A stretch of DNA of 64,000 nucleotides from Sinorhizobium numidicum (GCF_029892045.1 NZ_CP120368.1:1548001-1612000), one strand, 5' to 3'. Counted from the first letter of the stretch, positions 34,944 through 45,280 are shown. The notes: generated by a model not told the origin, from the letters alone. Program-made: numbers and translations.

Positions 34944-36008
34944 ATGGAACAGAACTGGTTTTTTCCGCCCCATCAGGGGATTCGTTTGGGCGACCTTGCG
35001 AATCAGATTGGGGCGGAACTGTTGGACGTTACGGTCGTAGATCGCGTCGTTCGCTCGGTAGCGCCGGTCTATCGGGCGAAGCCTGGCGACGTTTGCTATA
35101 TGCTTTCGCGCAAGAGCCGCGATGAGTTGCAGAGCTGTCACGCCTCGGCAATTATCTGCGACAAAGCGATTTCCTCGATTATTCCACCCAATATTCCGGT
35201 GCTCCTTGCTTCGAAGCCGCACACGGCTTTCGCGCTCGCTGGCGCGCTGCTCTATGAAAGGGCGCTGCGTCCCTCGCGGAACACCAGCGAGCAGGGAATA
35301 GCGCCGGGAGCCTTCGTCGATCCCACGGCCCGTCTAGAGCCGGACGTCGAGGTGGAGCCTATGGCGGTGATCGGGGCCGGAGCTGAGATCGGCAGCGGCA
35401 CAAGGATCGCAGCCGGCGCCGTCATCGGGCCCGACGTTCGGATCGGTCGGGATTGCACGATTGCTGCAGGCGCAAGCATTCTCTGCGCCATGATCGGCAA
35501 CAATGTCATCATTCATCCCGGCGCACGCATCGGGCAGGACGGTTTCGGTTACGCACCGGGTCCCAAGGGCGGAATGATCAAGATCGTTCAGGTCGGGCGT
35601 GTGATCATTCAGGACTATGTGGAGATCGGCGCCAACACGACGATCGATCGCGGTACCATGGATGACACGGTGATCGGCGAAGGTACCAAGATCGACAATC
35701 TCGTCCAGATCGGACACAACGTCCGCATCGGCCGCTATTGCGGCATCGTCAGCCAGGTCGGTATCGCCGGCAGTACGCGGATTGGCGACGGCGTGATGAT
35801 CGGCGGCGGCACCGGCGTGAACGGTCATATCACTGTTGGCGACGGCGTGCAGATTGCAGCGATGAGTGGTGTGGCGAGCGATGTGCCGCCCGGGGAACGA
35901 TATGGTGGAATTCCGGCGCGGCCCATGCGGGACTTCCTGCGCGAAATCGCCGAGATGGCCTTGAGGGCAAGCGAAAGGCAGAAGAAGAAGGGTGGCAAGG
36001 ATGAATGA
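34944..36008 (+). CDS. lpxD: UDP-3-O-(3-hydroxyacyl)glucosamine N-acyltransferase
   Basis: The 354-residue enzyme performs the third step of lipid A synthesis. The N-terminal uridine-binding domain (1-105) is followed by a left-handed beta-helix of hexapeptide repeats. The catalytic histidine lies in [19 protein letters not shown], and acyl-chain binding residues are in the [10 protein letters not shown] region. The ATG at 34944 follows TGGAG by five bases. The stop lies inside fabZ (8-base overlap), showing translational coupling. Rhizobial LpxD normally uses a mix of hydroxyacyl chains. Confidence 0.97.
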   Translation: MEQNWFFPPHQGIRLGDLANQIGAELLDVTVVDRVVRSVAPVYRAKPGDVCYMLSRKSRDELQSCHASAIICDKAISSIIPPNIPVLLASKPHTAFALAGALLYERALRPSRNTSEQGIAPGAFVDPTARLEPDVEVEPMAVIGAGAEIGSGTRIAAGAVIGPDVRIGRDCTIAAGASILCAMIGNNVIIHPGARIGQDGFGYAPGPKGGMIKIVQVGRVIIQDYVEIGANTTIDRGTMDDTVIGEGTKIDNLVQIGHNVRIGRYCGIVSQVGIAGSTRIGDGVMIGGGTGVNGHITVGDGVQIAAMSGVASDVPPGERYGGIPARPMRDFLREIAEMALRASERQKKKGGKDE

Positions 36009-36465
36009 AGCTGCAACGGTTCTCGGTACGGCAGATATTCAGGAGATCTTGAAGCTTCTTCCTCACCGGTATCCCTTTCTGCTCGTCGATCGTATCATTG
36101 AGATCAATGATGATAATTCGGCGATCGGGATCAAGAACGTGACGGCCAACGAGCCGCACTTCACGGGGCACTTCCCGGAAAAGCCGATCATGCCTGGTGT
36201 GCTGCTGATCGAAGGCATGGCTCAGACGGCCGGCGCCATTTGCGCGCGCCGGAACGGTTTAGGCAGCAACCTCGTTTACTTCATGACGATCGACAATGCT
36301 CGTTTCCGCAAGCCTGTGGTGCCGGGCGATCGGGTCGAGTTCCACGTCACCAAGCAGAAGCAGCGGGGCAATATCTGGAAATTTCACTGTGATGCAAAAG
36401 TTGACGGGCAACTTGTTGCGGAAGCTGATATCGGCGCGATGATTGTCAGCAAGGAAGACGCCTGA
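36001..36465 (+). CDS. fabZ: 3-hydroxyacyl-[acyl-carrier-protein] dehydratase FabZ
   Basis: The 154-residue hot-dog-fold dehydratase has the catalytic H57 in [13 protein letters not shown] and E71 in LIEGMAQ. It dehydrates 3-hydroxyacyl-ACP in fatty acid elongation and thereby competes with LpxA and LpxD for 3-hydroxyacyl-ACP, which may explain its place between their genes. The start at 36001 ([14 protein letters not shown]) overlaps the lpxD end. lpxA begins three bases after its stop codon starts the gap. Confidence 0.97.
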   Translation: MNEAATVLGTADIQEILKLLPHRYPFLLVDRIIEINDDNSAIGIKNVTANEPHFTGHFPEKPIMPGVLLIEGMAQTAGAICARRNGLGSNLVYFMTIDNARFRKPVVPGDRVEFHVTKQKQRGNIWKFHCDAKVDGQLVAEADIGAMIVSKEDA

Positions 36466-36467
36466 AA

Positions 36468-37280
36468 ATGATTGCATCAACTGCGAAGATCCACCCGTCC
36501 TCGGTCATCGAAGACGGTGCAGTGATCGGCGAGAATGCGAAGATCGGCCCATTTTGCCATGTCGGGCCGAATGTCGTTCTCGGAGACGACGTCGAACTCT
36601 TGAGCCATGTCGTGGTGATCGGCCGCACGACCGTCGGCAAGGGCACGAAGATCTTTCCAGCAGCGGTCATCGGCGGCGACTCGCAAAGCGTGCATCACAG
36701 CGCGCTCAACACCACCCTGGTCATTGGCGACAACTGCACGATCCGCGAAGGCGTGACGATGAATACCGGCACCGTCGAACACGGCGGCACGACCATCGTC
36801 GGCAACAACAACCTGTTCCTTGCCAATTCACATGTGGCCCATGATTGCCGGCTCGGAAATAACATCATTCTGTCGAACAACGTGATGCTCGCGGGTCACG
36901 TGACCGTCGACGACCGCGCCATTCTGGGCGGCGGGTCGGCTGTTCACCAATTCACCCGTATAGGCAAGCTGGCCTTCATCGGCGGGTTGTCGGCGGTGAG
37001 CTACGATGTCATTCCCTATGGCATGCTCAACGGCAATCCGGGCGTTCTAATGGGCCTCAATGTCGTCGGCATGACGAGGGCGGGCACCGACCGCGCAACC
37101 ATTCACACGGTTCGGCGCGCCTACAAGCAGATATTCGAAGGGCCGGAGTCGATCCGGGCCAATGCGGCTGCCATCCGTGATGAATATCCGGATTGCGCAC
37201 CGGCGATCGAGATTCTGGACTTTATCGCTGCGGAGAGCGACCGTGCGCTGTCATCGCCGAACCGCGGCAACAAAGGTTGA
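36468..37280 (+). CDS. lpxA: Acyl-[ACP]-UDP-N-acetylglucosamine O-acyltransferase
   Basis: The 270-residue trimeric hexapeptide-repeat enzyme starts lipid A synthesis. Repeats run from about residue 5 to 190, with the catalytic histidine in [13 protein letters not shown] and the [14 protein letters not shown] block; a helical C-terminal domain follows (about 195-265, [15 protein letters not shown]). It starts two bases after the fabZ stop. The family's normal length is 255-275. Confidence 0.97.
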   Translation: MIASTAKIHPSSVIEDGAVIGENAKIGPFCHVGPNVVLGDDVELLSHVVVIGRTTVGKGTKIFPAAVIGGDSQSVHHSALNTTLVIGDNCTIREGVTMNTGTVEHGGTTIVGNNNLFLANSHVAHDCRLGNNIILSNNVMLAGHVTVDDRAILGGGSAVHQFTRIGKLAFIGGLSAVSYDVIPYGMLNGNPGVLMGLNVVGMTRAGTDRATIHTVRRAYKQIFEGPESIRANAAAIRDEYPDCAPAIEILDFIAAESDRALSSPNRGNKG

Positions 37281-37285
37281 TCACC

Positions 37286-38167
37286 GTGGCAGCCCGCGGC
37301 CTGCCGGCGTCTAAAGGCAGGCTTGCCATCATCGCCGGCGCCGGTGCGCTTCCTCATCACGTCGCTGAAGCAGCGCGCAGGCAAGGGGAGGACCCCTTCA
37401 TCATCGCATTGTCGCGCGAGGCGGATGCCGAATGGACGGGCTTCGATCATTCCATTCTCGCGATCGGCGATTTCGCTGCGATCAGCCGGACGTTCGAGGC
37501 GGAAGGGATCGACCGGGTGGTGCTTTCCGGCAGCGTTCGGCGGCGGCCGGAATGGCGCGATATTCGCCCGACGCTGAGCACGCTGGCCAAAGTGCCGAGT
37601 GTGCTGCGGACGCTGATGTCGGGCGGCGACGATGCGGTTCTGCGCATGGCGATGGACCTCATAGAAGCGAGCGGCGCCCGCGTGATCGGCGCACAGGAGG
37701 TCGTCCCCGGCCTCCTTGCCGAAGTCGGGCCGCTTGGCGCTCGTGTGCCGACCGAGGACGATTGGCGCGACATTGAGGCCGGTATCGCCGCTGCCAACGC
37801 GCTGGGGGCGCTCGACGTCGGCCAGGGCGCCGTTGCCGTTGGCGGCCGTGTGATCGCGCTCGAGGGCGCGGAAGGGACCGACGCGATGTTGTCGCGTGTC
37901 GCGGCACTCAAGACCGATGGCCGTGTTTCGACCCGCCGTCGTGGGGTTCTGGTCAAACTTTGCAAGCCGCAGCAGGACGAGCGCGCCGATCTTCCCTCGA
38001 TCGGTCCTTCGACGATTGCGGGCGCCGAAGCGGCCGGATTGGCCGGTATTGCTGTTGAATCCGGGCGTGCGCTTATCCTTGAACGCTCGAGGGTCGTCAA
38101 GGCGGCCGATAGAAGCGGGTTGTTCATTCTGGGTGTCGAACGTGAGGGCGGGCGGGGTCGCAGATGA
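37286..38167 (+). CDS. lpxI: UDP-2,3-diacylglucosamine pyrophosphatase LpxI
   Basis: This 293-residue protein of the LpxI (DUF1009) family hydrolyses UDP-2,3-diacylglucosamine to lipid X in alphaproteobacteria, which lack LpxH. Family blocks are LAIIAGAGALPHHVAEAARR, the VLSGSVRRRPEWRDIRPT region and the C-terminal AGLAGIAVESGRALI. A GTG start at 37286 is chosen because AAAGG lies nine bases upstream. The frame is open further upstream inside lpxA, and a TTG at 37277 overlaps the lpxA stop. Its TGA overlaps the lpxB ATG (ATGA). Confidence 0.93.
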   Translation: MAARGLPASKGRLAIIAGAGALPHHVAEAARRQGEDPFIIALSREADAEWTGFDHSILAIGDFAAISRTFEAEGIDRVVLSGSVRRRPEWRDIRPTLSTLAKVPSVLRTLMSGGDDAVLRMAMDLIEASGARVIGAQEVVPGLLAEVGPLGARVPTEDDWRDIEAGIAAANALGALDVGQGAVAVGGRVIALEGAEGTDAMLSRVAALKTDGRVSTRRRGVLVKLCKPQQDERADLPSIGPSTIAGAEAAGLAGIAVESGRALILERSRVVKAADRSGLFILGVEREGGRGRR

Positions 38168-39348
38168 CGAACCGGAGCTACAAGCTGGCGGTCATCGCGG
38201 GTGAAGTCTCCGGAGATCTGCTGGGCGCCGATTTGGTGCGCGCGCTCCGTTCACGGATCGGGGAACCGATAGAGCTCGTCGGTGTCGGCGGCGAGGCGCT
38301 CGAGGCCGAAGGGCTTAGATCTTTGTTCGACTATTCCGAACTGTCGATTATGGGATTTTCGCAGGTCCTTGCACGGCTGCCGAAGCTTGTTCTTCGCATC
38401 CGTCAGACAGCCCGCGCGATCATCTCCGCGCGGCCGGACGCATTGCTGATCATCGACAGTCCCGATTTCACTCATCGTGTCGCTCGGCGCGTGCGCGCCG
38501 CTTTGCCGGGCCTGCCGGTAGTCAACTATGTCTGCCCGAGCGTTTGGGCGTGGAAGCCCGAACGGGCGCCGCGGATGCAGGCCTATGTCGACCATGTGCT
38601 TGCCGTTCTGCCGTTCGAGCCGGGTGTCATGCGCGAGCTCGGCGGCCCACCCACCACTTACGTCGGGCATCGTCTGGCGTCCGACATGAATGTGCTCGCG
38701 GTGCGCAGCCATCAACGCAAAAAGCAGCAGGCGGAGCATCAGCGCGAAGTCACGACCTGCTTGCTGCTTCCCGGGTCGCGCGCCAGCGAAGTGAACCGCC
38801 TGCTGCCGATCTTTCGCGAAACGGTCGAGGAGCTCGCAGCGCGGCACGATTGCATGCGCTTTCTGCTGCCGACCGTCCCTCGCCAGGAAAAGCGCGTGAG
38901 GGAATTGACCGCGTCCTGGAAGATCCGGCCGGAAATATCGGTTGCAGCCGATAGGAAGTGGGAGGCCTTCGCCGAAGCTGACGCCGCGCTTGCAGCTTCC
39001 GGCACGGTCATTCTCGAACTGGCGCTTGCCGGTATTCCCGTCGTTTCGACCTACAGCGCCGACTGGCTTGTCAGTTTCCTGCATACGCGAATTCGGATAT
39101 GGACGGCGGCGCTTCCGAATCTCGTTGCCGATTTTCCAGTCATACCCGAATATTTCAATAAAACGATCCGACCCGGGGCTCTGACACGCTGGTTCGAGCG
39201 ACTTTCGAGCGACACGCCGCAGCGTCGCGCCATGCTCGACGGTTTCGCCATCGTACAGCAGCGCATGGCGACCGACCGCCCGCCAGGCGAAAAGGCCGCG
39301 GAAATCCTCTCCGATTATCTTCAAGAAAAAAAGCCCGGCCATTTCTGA
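38164..39348 (+). CDS. lpxB: Lipid-A-disaccharide synthase
   Basis: The 394-residue GT-B glycosyltransferase (family 19) joins lipid X and UDP-diacylglucosamine. Seen are KLAVIAGEVSGDLLGADLV at the N-terminus, YVCPSVWAWKPERAPRM, and LLPGSRASEVNRLLPIF, which are family signatures. The gene begins inside the lpxI stop and closes the lpxD-fabZ-lpxA-lpxI-lpxB cluster. Its last codons lie inside the terminator hairpin shared with convergent gltA. Confidence 0.97.
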   Translation: MTNRSYKLAVIAGEVSGDLLGADLVRALRSRIGEPIELVGVGGEALEAEGLRSLFDYSELSIMGFSQVLARLPKLVLRIRQTARAIISARPDALLIIDSPDFTHRVARRVRAALPGLPVVNYVCPSVWAWKPERAPRMQAYVDHVLAVLPFEPGVMRELGGPPTTYVGHRLASDMNVLAVRSHQRKKQQAEHQREVTTCLLLPGSRASEVNRLLPIFRETVEELAARHDCMRFLLPTVPRQEKRVRELTASWKIRPEISVAADRKWEAFAEADAALAASGTVILELALAGIPVVSTYSADWLVSFLHTRIRIWTAALPNLVADFPVIPEYFNKTIRPGALTRWFERLSSDTPQRRAMLDGFAIVQQRMATDRPPGEKAAEILSDYLQEKKPGHF

Positions 39349-39358
39349 CCGGGCTTTT
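39329..39358. terminator. Bidirectional terminator, lpxB/gltA
   Basis: The 10-bp arms AAAAGCCCGG and CCGGGCTTTT flank a 10-base loop that contains the lpxB stop codon. A and T runs on the two sides make it work for both convergent genes. Confidence 0.9.
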
Positions 39359-39379
39359 CCTGTCTGCTTCGCTGCCTGC

Positions 39380-40669
39380 TCAGCGCTTGGAGAGCGGCAC
39401 GTAATCCCGCAACGGTGCCCCGACGTAGAGCTGACGCGGACGGCCGATACGCTGTTCCGGGTCCTCGATCATTTCGTTCCACTGGGCGATCCAGCCGACG
39501 GTACGGGCGAGGGCGAAGAGCACCGTGAACATGGTGGTGGGGAAACCCAGCGCCTTCAGCGTGATGCCCGAATAGAAGTCGATATTCGGATAGAGCTTCT
39601 TCTCGATGAAGTACTCGTCGGTCAGCGCGATGCGCTCGAGCTCCATCGCCACTTCCAGCAACGGGTCGTCCTTGTGACCGAGTTCGGCGAGGACCTCATG
39701 CGTCGTTTTCTGCATGATCTTCGCGCGCGGGTCATAGTTCTTGTAGACCCGGTGGCCGAAGCCCATCAGACGGAACGGGTCGTTCTTGTCCTTGGCCTTG
39801 GCAATATATTCCGGAATACGGTCGACCGTGCCGATTTCCGCAAGCATGTTGAGCGCCGCCTCGTTGGCCCCGCCGTGAGCCGGTCCCCAGAGGCAGGCGA
39901 TGCCCGCGGCGATGCAGGCGAAGGGATTGGCGCCCGACGAACCGGCAAGGCGCACGGTGGAAGTAGATGCATTCTGCTCGTGGTCGGCATGCAGGATGAA
40001 GATGCGATCCATGGCGCGCGCGAGGACAGGGTTCACGACATATTCTTCGCAGGGCACGGCAAAGCACATACGCAGGAAGTTCGAAGCGTAGTCGAGATCG
40101 TTCTTCGGGTAAACGAATGGCTGACCGATATAGTACTTGTAGGCCATCGCGGCGATGGTCGGCATCTTTGCGATCATGCGCAGCGAGGCGACCATGCGCT
40201 GGTGCGGGTCGGTGATGTCCGTCGAGTCGTGATAGAAGGCTGACAGAGCGCCGACACAACCGCACATCACGGCCATCGGGTGGGCGTCGCGGCGGAAGCC
40301 GGTGAAGAACCGCGACATCTGCTCGTGAACCATCGTGTGATGAGTCACGCGATAGTCAAAGTCAGCCTTCTGGGCCTTCGTCGGCAGCTCGCCGTAGAGC
40401 AGCAGGTAGCAGACTTCGAGGAAGTCGCCGTGCTCCGCCAACTGTTCGATGGGATAGCCGCGGTGAAGCAGCATGCCTTCGTCGCCGTCGATATAAGTGA
40501 TCTTCGATTCACAGGATGCTGTCGACGTAAAGCCTGGATCGTAGGTGAACATCTTCGTCTGTTTGTAGAGCGAACCGATATCTACGACATCCGGACCGAT
40601 GGATCCCGATCGCACTGGCAGGTCCGCTGATTTTCCATCGATTGTTACGACCGCGCTTTTTCCTGACAT
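39380..40669 (-). CDS. gltA: Citrate synthase
   Basis: The 429-residue type II (hexameric, NADH-sensitive family) citrate synthase condenses acetyl-CoA and oxaloacetate. Catalytic blocks are [29 protein letters not shown] and [15 protein letters not shown], supplying the two histidines and the aspartate. The start at 40669 ([13 protein letters not shown]) has CGGAGGG upstream and gives the known rhizobial length; in-frame codons further upstream are not used. In S. meliloti gltA mutants are symbiotically defective (established). It is divergent from comEC. Confidence 0.97.
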   Translation of the reverse strand: MSGKSAVVTIDGKSADLPVRSGSIGPDVVDIGSLYKQTKMFTYDPGFTSTASCESKITYIDGDEGMLLHRGYPIEQLAEHGDFLEVCYLLLYGELPTKAQKADFDYRVTHHTMVHEQMSRFFTGFRRDAHPMAVMCGCVGALSAFYHDSTDITDPHQRMVASLRMIAKMPTIAAMAYKYYIGQPFVYPKNDLDYASNFLRMCFAVPCEEYVVNPVLARAMDRIFILHADHEQNASTSTVRLAGSSGANPFACIAAGIACLWGPAHGGANEAALNMLAEIGTVDRIPEYIAKAKDKNDPFRLMGFGHRVYKNYDPRAKIMQKTTHEVLAELGHKDDPLLEVAMELERIALTDEYFIEKKLYPNIDFYSGITLKALGFPTTMFTVLFALARTVGWIAQWNEMIEDPEQRIGRPRQLYVGAPLRDYVPLSKR

Positions 40670-40984
40670 GGGAACCCTCCGTCTTGTGGCAACGTGACAC
40701 AGCAATATGCCACGAGAGTAAACGTTGCGAATTTGCTATATGATTTATTTTCGACTGCCAAGCTGTACGAAAGGCAAATGGTGCGATGCGAAAATGAGCA
40801 TATGGCGACGCAATAATCGCACGTTACAGCACCAGATCCAATAAAAACAAGGATCGGCAATCTGATTATACGGTACCATTCCATATAGCTTTGCCGCTTT
40901 TTTCAGCAACTGGCCTTCGGTTGCAATAGCCCGTCTTTGGTTGCAGGATCGGTCCGCAACGGCCAGAAGGGGCAGGCGAGCATA
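40670..40984. other. Divergent region gltA/comEC with candidate gltA promoter
   Basis: On the minus strand CTTGGC (40762-40757) and TATAGC (40740-40735) are spaced 16 bp, close to the rhizobial CTTGAC/CTATAT pattern, about 66 bp before gltA. No clear promoter for comEC, no repeat and no RNA gene is seen in the rest. Confidence 0.45.
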
Positions 40985-43459
40985 ATGGGGGAGGGTCAAG
41001 GAGAGGCGGCAGCGCGGAATGCGGAATACCACGCATTTCGTTTCATCGGCGCCGAACGTCTCCTTGAAGCCGCTGAATTGCCCGGAATCTCTACCAAGAG
41101 CCGATTGCCGCCTGTCCTGAACGATCCGGTTGTGGGCAACCGTGTGCGTTCTGCGGCCACCTCGGTTTTTCATGGCTTGCGAGCAGCCGCGCGCGAGGAA
41201 GGGGAGTTCGGCCATGGCTTCGTTCTGCTTCCGGTGCTCCTGGGGCTCGGCTCGCTGGCATGGTTTTCCTCCGCAGAAACCGTGGGAATCGCCAAACTTG
41301 CAGCGCTGCTTTGCGTTTTCGGCATATCGGCCTTCTGCTGCCGCGGGAGTTTTCGCGTGTGGAGGCCGTTTGTCCTCGGGCCTGCTCTCATCGTAGGCGG
41401 CATGCTGCTTGCCGCGCTCGAGACTGCCCGGCTAGACACCGTTGTTCCCGATAGTCCGGTGACGACGAACCTTCGCGGGACCGTTCTGTCGCGGGAACCG
41501 GACGACAAAGGACGATGGCGGTATGTAGTCGAGGTCAAGGAGACCTCGCGGCCGCAATTGCGCAGACCGCCAGCCAAGGTAACGCTGCTGGCGCGGAGCC
41601 GCCACGAGCCTTTTGCTGTGGGTTCTGTCATAGAAGGCAGGGCCCGACTGTCGCCGCCGTCCGGTCCGGCTTTACCCGGGCTCAACGACTTCGCGTTTGA
41701 CGCCTACTTCAGAGGTGTCGGCGCGGTCGGTTTCTTCTACGGCGCGCCTCGGGGGCCTGCGGACATTGCCGCTTACCCAGGTGAGAGGTCCCTCCTGTCA
41801 CGGGCGAGCGCCTATCTCGGGGCGGTACGCGAGACGGTGGGCAATCGGATCCGGGTGGCGATAGGTGGCGACACCGGCGCGATTGCTGCGGCGCTTGTTA
41901 CCGCGGAGGAACGCGCCATCAGCCGTGAAACCGTCGAGACCCTGCGCGCGGCCGGCCTGTCACACGTTCTCGCGATCTCCGGGCTCAACATGGTTCTGGC
42001 GGCGGGCACCTTCCTCGTCGGCGCGCGAACGCTACTGAGCCTGGTTCCGAGTCTTGCGGAAAGGCTGCCGGTCAAGAAGATCGCGGCTGCCGGCGCCCTG
42101 TTGATGGTTTTCGTTTATATTCTGATTTCCGGCGGTGCGGTCTTCGCGCTGCGCTCCTGGATCATGATCTCCATCATGCTTGTTGCCGTCTTCTTCGATC
42201 GCGTTTCGATCAGCCTGCGCAATGTGGCCCTTGCCGCTCTCATTATTATCGCCTGGACGCCCTCGGCGGTTGCGGGACCGGGATTTCAGATGTCTTTCGC
42301 GGCGACATTGGCTCTCGTTGCAGGCTACGCCCGCTGGCGCGACCATCGCGCGAGGGATCGGGAAAAGGCGGCGCGCGGGCCGGCCTGGGGCGCCGTATCG
42401 GGCCTCGCCGTCGGTACCGCCGCGACATCTCTCATCGGCGGACTGGCGACGGCTGTCTATGCTGCGGCGCACTTTCACCGGCTGCCGGCCTATGGATTGG
42501 TAGCCAACGTCCTTGCAACACCGCTGATCAGCATCCTCATTATGCCGTTCGGCTTGTTTGCCATGTTGCTTATGCCTTTTGGGCTGGAGCATTACCCCTT
42601 GATCGTGATGGGGAAGGGACTTGACTGGATGCTCGCCGTCGCCGGCTACGTGGCGTCATTTGACGGGGAGTGGATCACCGGCCGCGTCGGCGACGCCGGT
42701 TTCTTTTTGGTCGCGTTCGGTGGCGTCATTCTCTGCGTACTGAGAACGCGATTGGCGCTTGCAGGTGCGGCACTCGTCCTTTTGGGCGGATCCGCCATCG
42801 CGCTGGAACGCCAGGCGCCGCGGCCATCGATCACCATTTCGGAAGATGGCCTGCTGGTCGGCCTGGTTGGCGATGACGCAATTGCGACCAACCGGAACCG
42901 GCCTCCTGACTTCGTCTTCTCGCAATGGCAACGGGCGCTTGCCGTTACCGATCACGTGCCGCCGATGGATGCTTCCCCCGACGATGTCACCGCTTCGAAA
43001 GCTGTGGCCGGCCGGAAACCCAGGATGGCCGCCAAATCGGAGCTGCTCGACGCAGCGACAAGCGCTGCCGAAGCGAAGGCAAGCCTGGCAACGGCGCGAC
43101 CGGGCGCTTTCGTCTGCAGGAAGGATGAATGGTGCGTCGCTCGAAGCCGGGAAGGCTGGACAATAGCAGTCTTCGACAAGCCCGAGATCTTCCCCGCGCT
43201 TTGCGAAAGTGCCGATCTGGTGATCGCCGCAACGCGCCGGCCCTTGCCCGCCTGTTCATCGGGCAAGGCGTTGGTCGTCACAGGTCAGACGTTGCGAAAG
43301 AGCGGTGCGATCGAAATCTACGCCGATCAAACGCGGACCGACAGCTTGCCGCACCTGCGGGTGGTGAAGGCGTTCACCTCTACCGAAAGACCGTGGCAGC
43401 GCCACCGCCGTTACGATTGGCGTAGCGGCAGCTTTTCGTCCGAGGAACCGGTTCTTTAA
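40985..43459 (+). CDS. comEC: ComEC/Rec2 family competence protein (DNA channel)
   Basis: The 824-residue polytopic membrane protein has an N-terminal hydrophobic pair and DUF4131 domain. The Competence channel domain follows, with the hallmark AAGLSHVLAISGLNMVLAAG around residues 320-340 and many helices to about 600. The C-terminal part (about 600-824) lacks the HxHxDH motif of the metallo-beta-lactamase domain found in full-length ComEC, as in many alphaproteobacterial forms. It would carry single-stranded DNA across the inner membrane, but no other competence gene is nearby. ATG 40985 is the best-supported start. Confidence 0.85.
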   Translation: MGEGQGEAAARNAEYHAFRFIGAERLLEAAELPGISTKSRLPPVLNDPVVGNRVRSAATSVFHGLRAAAREEGEFGHGFVLLPVLLGLGSLAWFSSAETVGIAKLAALLCVFGISAFCCRGSFRVWRPFVLGPALIVGGMLLAALETARLDTVVPDSPVTTNLRGTVLSREPDDKGRWRYVVEVKETSRPQLRRPPAKVTLLARSRHEPFAVGSVIEGRARLSPPSGPALPGLNDFAFDAYFRGVGAVGFFYGAPRGPADIAAYPGERSLLSRASAYLGAVRETVGNRIRVAIGGDTGAIAAALVTAEERAISRETVETLRAAGLSHVLAISGLNMVLAAGTFLVGARTLLSLVPSLAERLPVKKIAAAGALLMVFVYILISGGAVFALRSWIMISIMLVAVFFDRVSISLRNVALAALIIIAWTPSAVAGPGFQMSFAATLALVAGYARWRDHRARDREKAARGPAWGAVSGLAVGTAATSLIGGLATAVYAAAHFHRLPAYGLVANVLATPLISILIMPFGLFAMLLMPFGLEHYPLIVMGKGLDWMLAVAGYVASFDGEWITGRVGDAGFFLVAFGGVILCVLRTRLALAGAALVLLGGSAIALERQAPRPSITISEDGLLVGLVGDDAIATNRNRPPDFVFSQWQRALAVTDHVPPMDASPDDVTASKAVAGRKPRMAAKSELLDAATSAAEAKASLATARPGAFVCRKDEWCVARSREGWTIAVFDKPEIFPALCESADLVIAATRRPLPACSSGKALVVTGQTLRKSGAIEIYADQTRTDSLPHLRVVKAFTSTERPWQRHRRYDWRSGSFSSEEPVL

Positions 43460-43498
43460 CGCATGCCGGCCGCCTGCATCCTTCGCAGTCATTATTCT

Positions 43499-43513
43499 TG
43501 ATTATAATACTCC
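43499..43513. promoter_or_regulatory. Near-match to an iron-responsive operator upstream of exbB
   Basis: TGA-N9-TCC differs by one base from the TGA-N9-TCA pattern bound by RirA in rhizobia. It lies in an AT-rich stretch 117 bp before exbB. Since exbBD is usually iron-repressed, this is a reasonable but weak candidate. Confidence 0.25.
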
Positions 43514-43629
43514 ACAAATCCTTGTCATCCGGTCATAGTTTGTCGTAAAGAGCGTACAGAAGGGCTTCGCCCATACGTTTGATTGCATGCCACGCAATGT
43601 CGGCAAATGCACGAAATATGAGGAACGAG

Positions 43630-44619
43630 ATGTCGAACCGGATCCGGCCGAAGTTGAACATGTTGCATGCCGCGACGCTTGCTATCTGCTTTGCCGGCCC
43701 CGCCTCGATCGGCTTCGCCGAAACGACACAGCAGGCGCAGTCTGCACCGATCACCGAACAATCCGCAGCCCCGACGCAAGATGGTTCGGGCGGCAATCAG
43801 CCAGCTGTCACGCCGACGGGACCGGCCGAAGCCGCGGATGCCGACGCGCCGACGACGGGAATCAACCCGATTCTGCCGCACGATCTTTCTCCGGTCGGCA
43901 TGTTTCTCGCCGCCGATGTCGTCGTCAAAACCGTGATGGTTGGCCTAGCACTGGCGTCGGTCGTTACCTGGGCGATCTTTCTCGTGAAGACGCTGGAGCT
44001 CGCCTCGGCCAAATCGCGGCTCAGGCGCGCGCTTGCAATCCTGACGGCCGCGAACAGGCTTGCCGAAGTGGAGGACGGACTCGGCCGCACGAGAGGCGTC
44101 GCCTCGGAAATGGTCACTGCGGCAAGTGGCGAAATGGCGCGTTCGGACGCCGTCCTGGATCACGCGCCCGCCGCCGGTGTCAAGGAACGTGTCTCCTCCC
44201 TGCTGACCCGCATCGAGGTGCGAGCCGGTAAGCGGATGGCTCTCGGCACCGGCATACTTGCCTCGATCGGCTCGGTCGGACCCTTCGTCGGCCTCTTCGG
44301 CACCGTCTGGGGAATCATGAATTCGTTCATCGGCATCAGCAAGGCGCAGACGACCAATCTGGCGATCGTCGCGCCGGGCATTGCCGAAGCGCTGTTGGCA
44401 ACTGCAATCGGTCTGGTCGCAGCCATCCCGGCGGTGGTGATCTACAACTACTTTGCCCGTTCGGTGGGGGGATACAAGCTCATCCTGGCGGACGCGGCGG
44501 CAGCGGTCGACAGGCTGGTCAGCCGCGATCTCGATCACCGCCTTGTCCGCAAATCGCAGCCGCGCCGGCAGGAGGGCTATGCTCATGGCGCCGACGCCTC
44601 GATAGCCAGAGTCCGGTAA
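43630..44619 (+). CDS. exbB: TonB-system energizer ExbB
   Basis: The 329-residue inner-membrane protein forms, with ExbD, the proton-driven motor that powers TonB-dependent receptors. A signal-like segment (MLHAATLAICFAGPASIGFA) is followed by a Pro/Ala/Thr-rich periplasmic stretch of about 60 residues. Then come three membrane helices, with the MotA/TolQ/ExbB core GSVGPFVGLFGTVWGIMNSF and ALLATAIGLVAAIPAVVIYNY. The long N-terminal extension defines the ExbB type found with siderophore or haem uptake. The start at 43630 has a GAGGAAC site; 43618 and 43660 are alternatives. Confidence 0.92.
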   Translation: MSNRIRPKLNMLHAATLAICFAGPASIGFAETTQQAQSAPITEQSAAPTQDGSGGNQPAVTPTGPAEAADADAPTTGINPILPHDLSPVGMFLAADVVVKTVMVGLALASVVTWAIFLVKTLELASAKSRLRRALAILTAANRLAEVEDGLGRTRGVASEMVTAASGEMARSDAVLDHAPAAGVKERVSSLLTRIEVRAGKRMALGTGILASIGSVGPFVGLFGTVWGIMNSFIGISKAQTTNLAIVAPGIAEALLATAIGLVAAIPAVVIYNYFARSVGGYKLILADAAAAVDRLVSRDLDHRLVRKSQPRRQEGYAHGADASIARVR

Positions 44620-44623
44620 AGCC

Positions 44624-45049
44624 ATGGCAGGGAAAATTTCCGAAGGAAGCGCCGATCTCGACGAGAACAGCGAGATCAACGTCACGCCCTTCATCGACGT
44701 CATGCTCGTCTTGCTGATCATCTTCATGGTCGCCGCTCCGCTCGCGACGGTCGATATGAAGGTCGATCTGCCGCAATCGGTGGCGAAGCCGGCGCCGCGC
44801 GACGACAAGCCGGTTTTCGTGACCTTGAAGGCCGACCTGAGCCTTGCGATCGGCAATGAGGAAACGGCCCGTGAGGCTTTCGTTTCGGAGCTGAACAGGA
44901 TTACCAACGGCAACAAGGAGATCCGAGTGCTCCTGCGCGCCGATCGGCTGGTCGACTATGGCGAGCTGATGACGGTGATGAACCTCATTCAGAGTGCAGG
45001 CTACGGCAAAATTGCCCTAGTCGGCCTCGAAGCCGCGCCGGATCGCTGA
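44624..45049 (+). CDS. exbD: TonB-system biopolymer transport protein ExbD
   Basis: The 141-residue protein has one N-terminal membrane anchor, INVTPFIDVMLVLLIIFMVA, with the essential membrane aspartate in FIDVML, and a periplasmic domain. It is the partner of ExbB, four bases downstream. No tonB gene follows; the next gene is pcm, 231 bp away. TonB must therefore be encoded elsewhere. A TolR identity is less likely because no tolA, tolB or pal gene is adjacent. Confidence 0.92.
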   Translation: MAGKISEGSADLDENSEINVTPFIDVMLVLLIIFMVAAPLATVDMKVDLPQSVAKPAPRDDKPVFVTLKADLSLAIGNEETAREAFVSELNRITNGNKEIRVLLRADRLVDYGELMTVMNLIQSAGYGKIALVGLEAAPDR

Positions 45050-45280
45050 GGATCACAGCAGCACACTGTGGTGCTGTCCCATTACGCCGGCGCCTTTTCC
45101 GATCCTCGCTTTGTCGCACCGCGAAATTTCCTTTTTGCACCCCGGAATGCCACGGTCGCTTGAAACCGGCGGTATGGCGAATTATGAGCTTATGCGACAG
45201 GCTGTCAGCCAGCCAGACGCAAGATCGCGCGGATATCCTTATTAAGGTCGCCGCGCCCAGCCGGACACGAGGGCAGTACC

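Noticed and set aside
32849..34945. Long open frame (about 698 codons) on the minus strand opposite bamA
   Set aside because: It mirrors the bamA codons exactly, has no ribosome site and no recognisable protein family; long antisense frames are expected opposite GC-rich genes.
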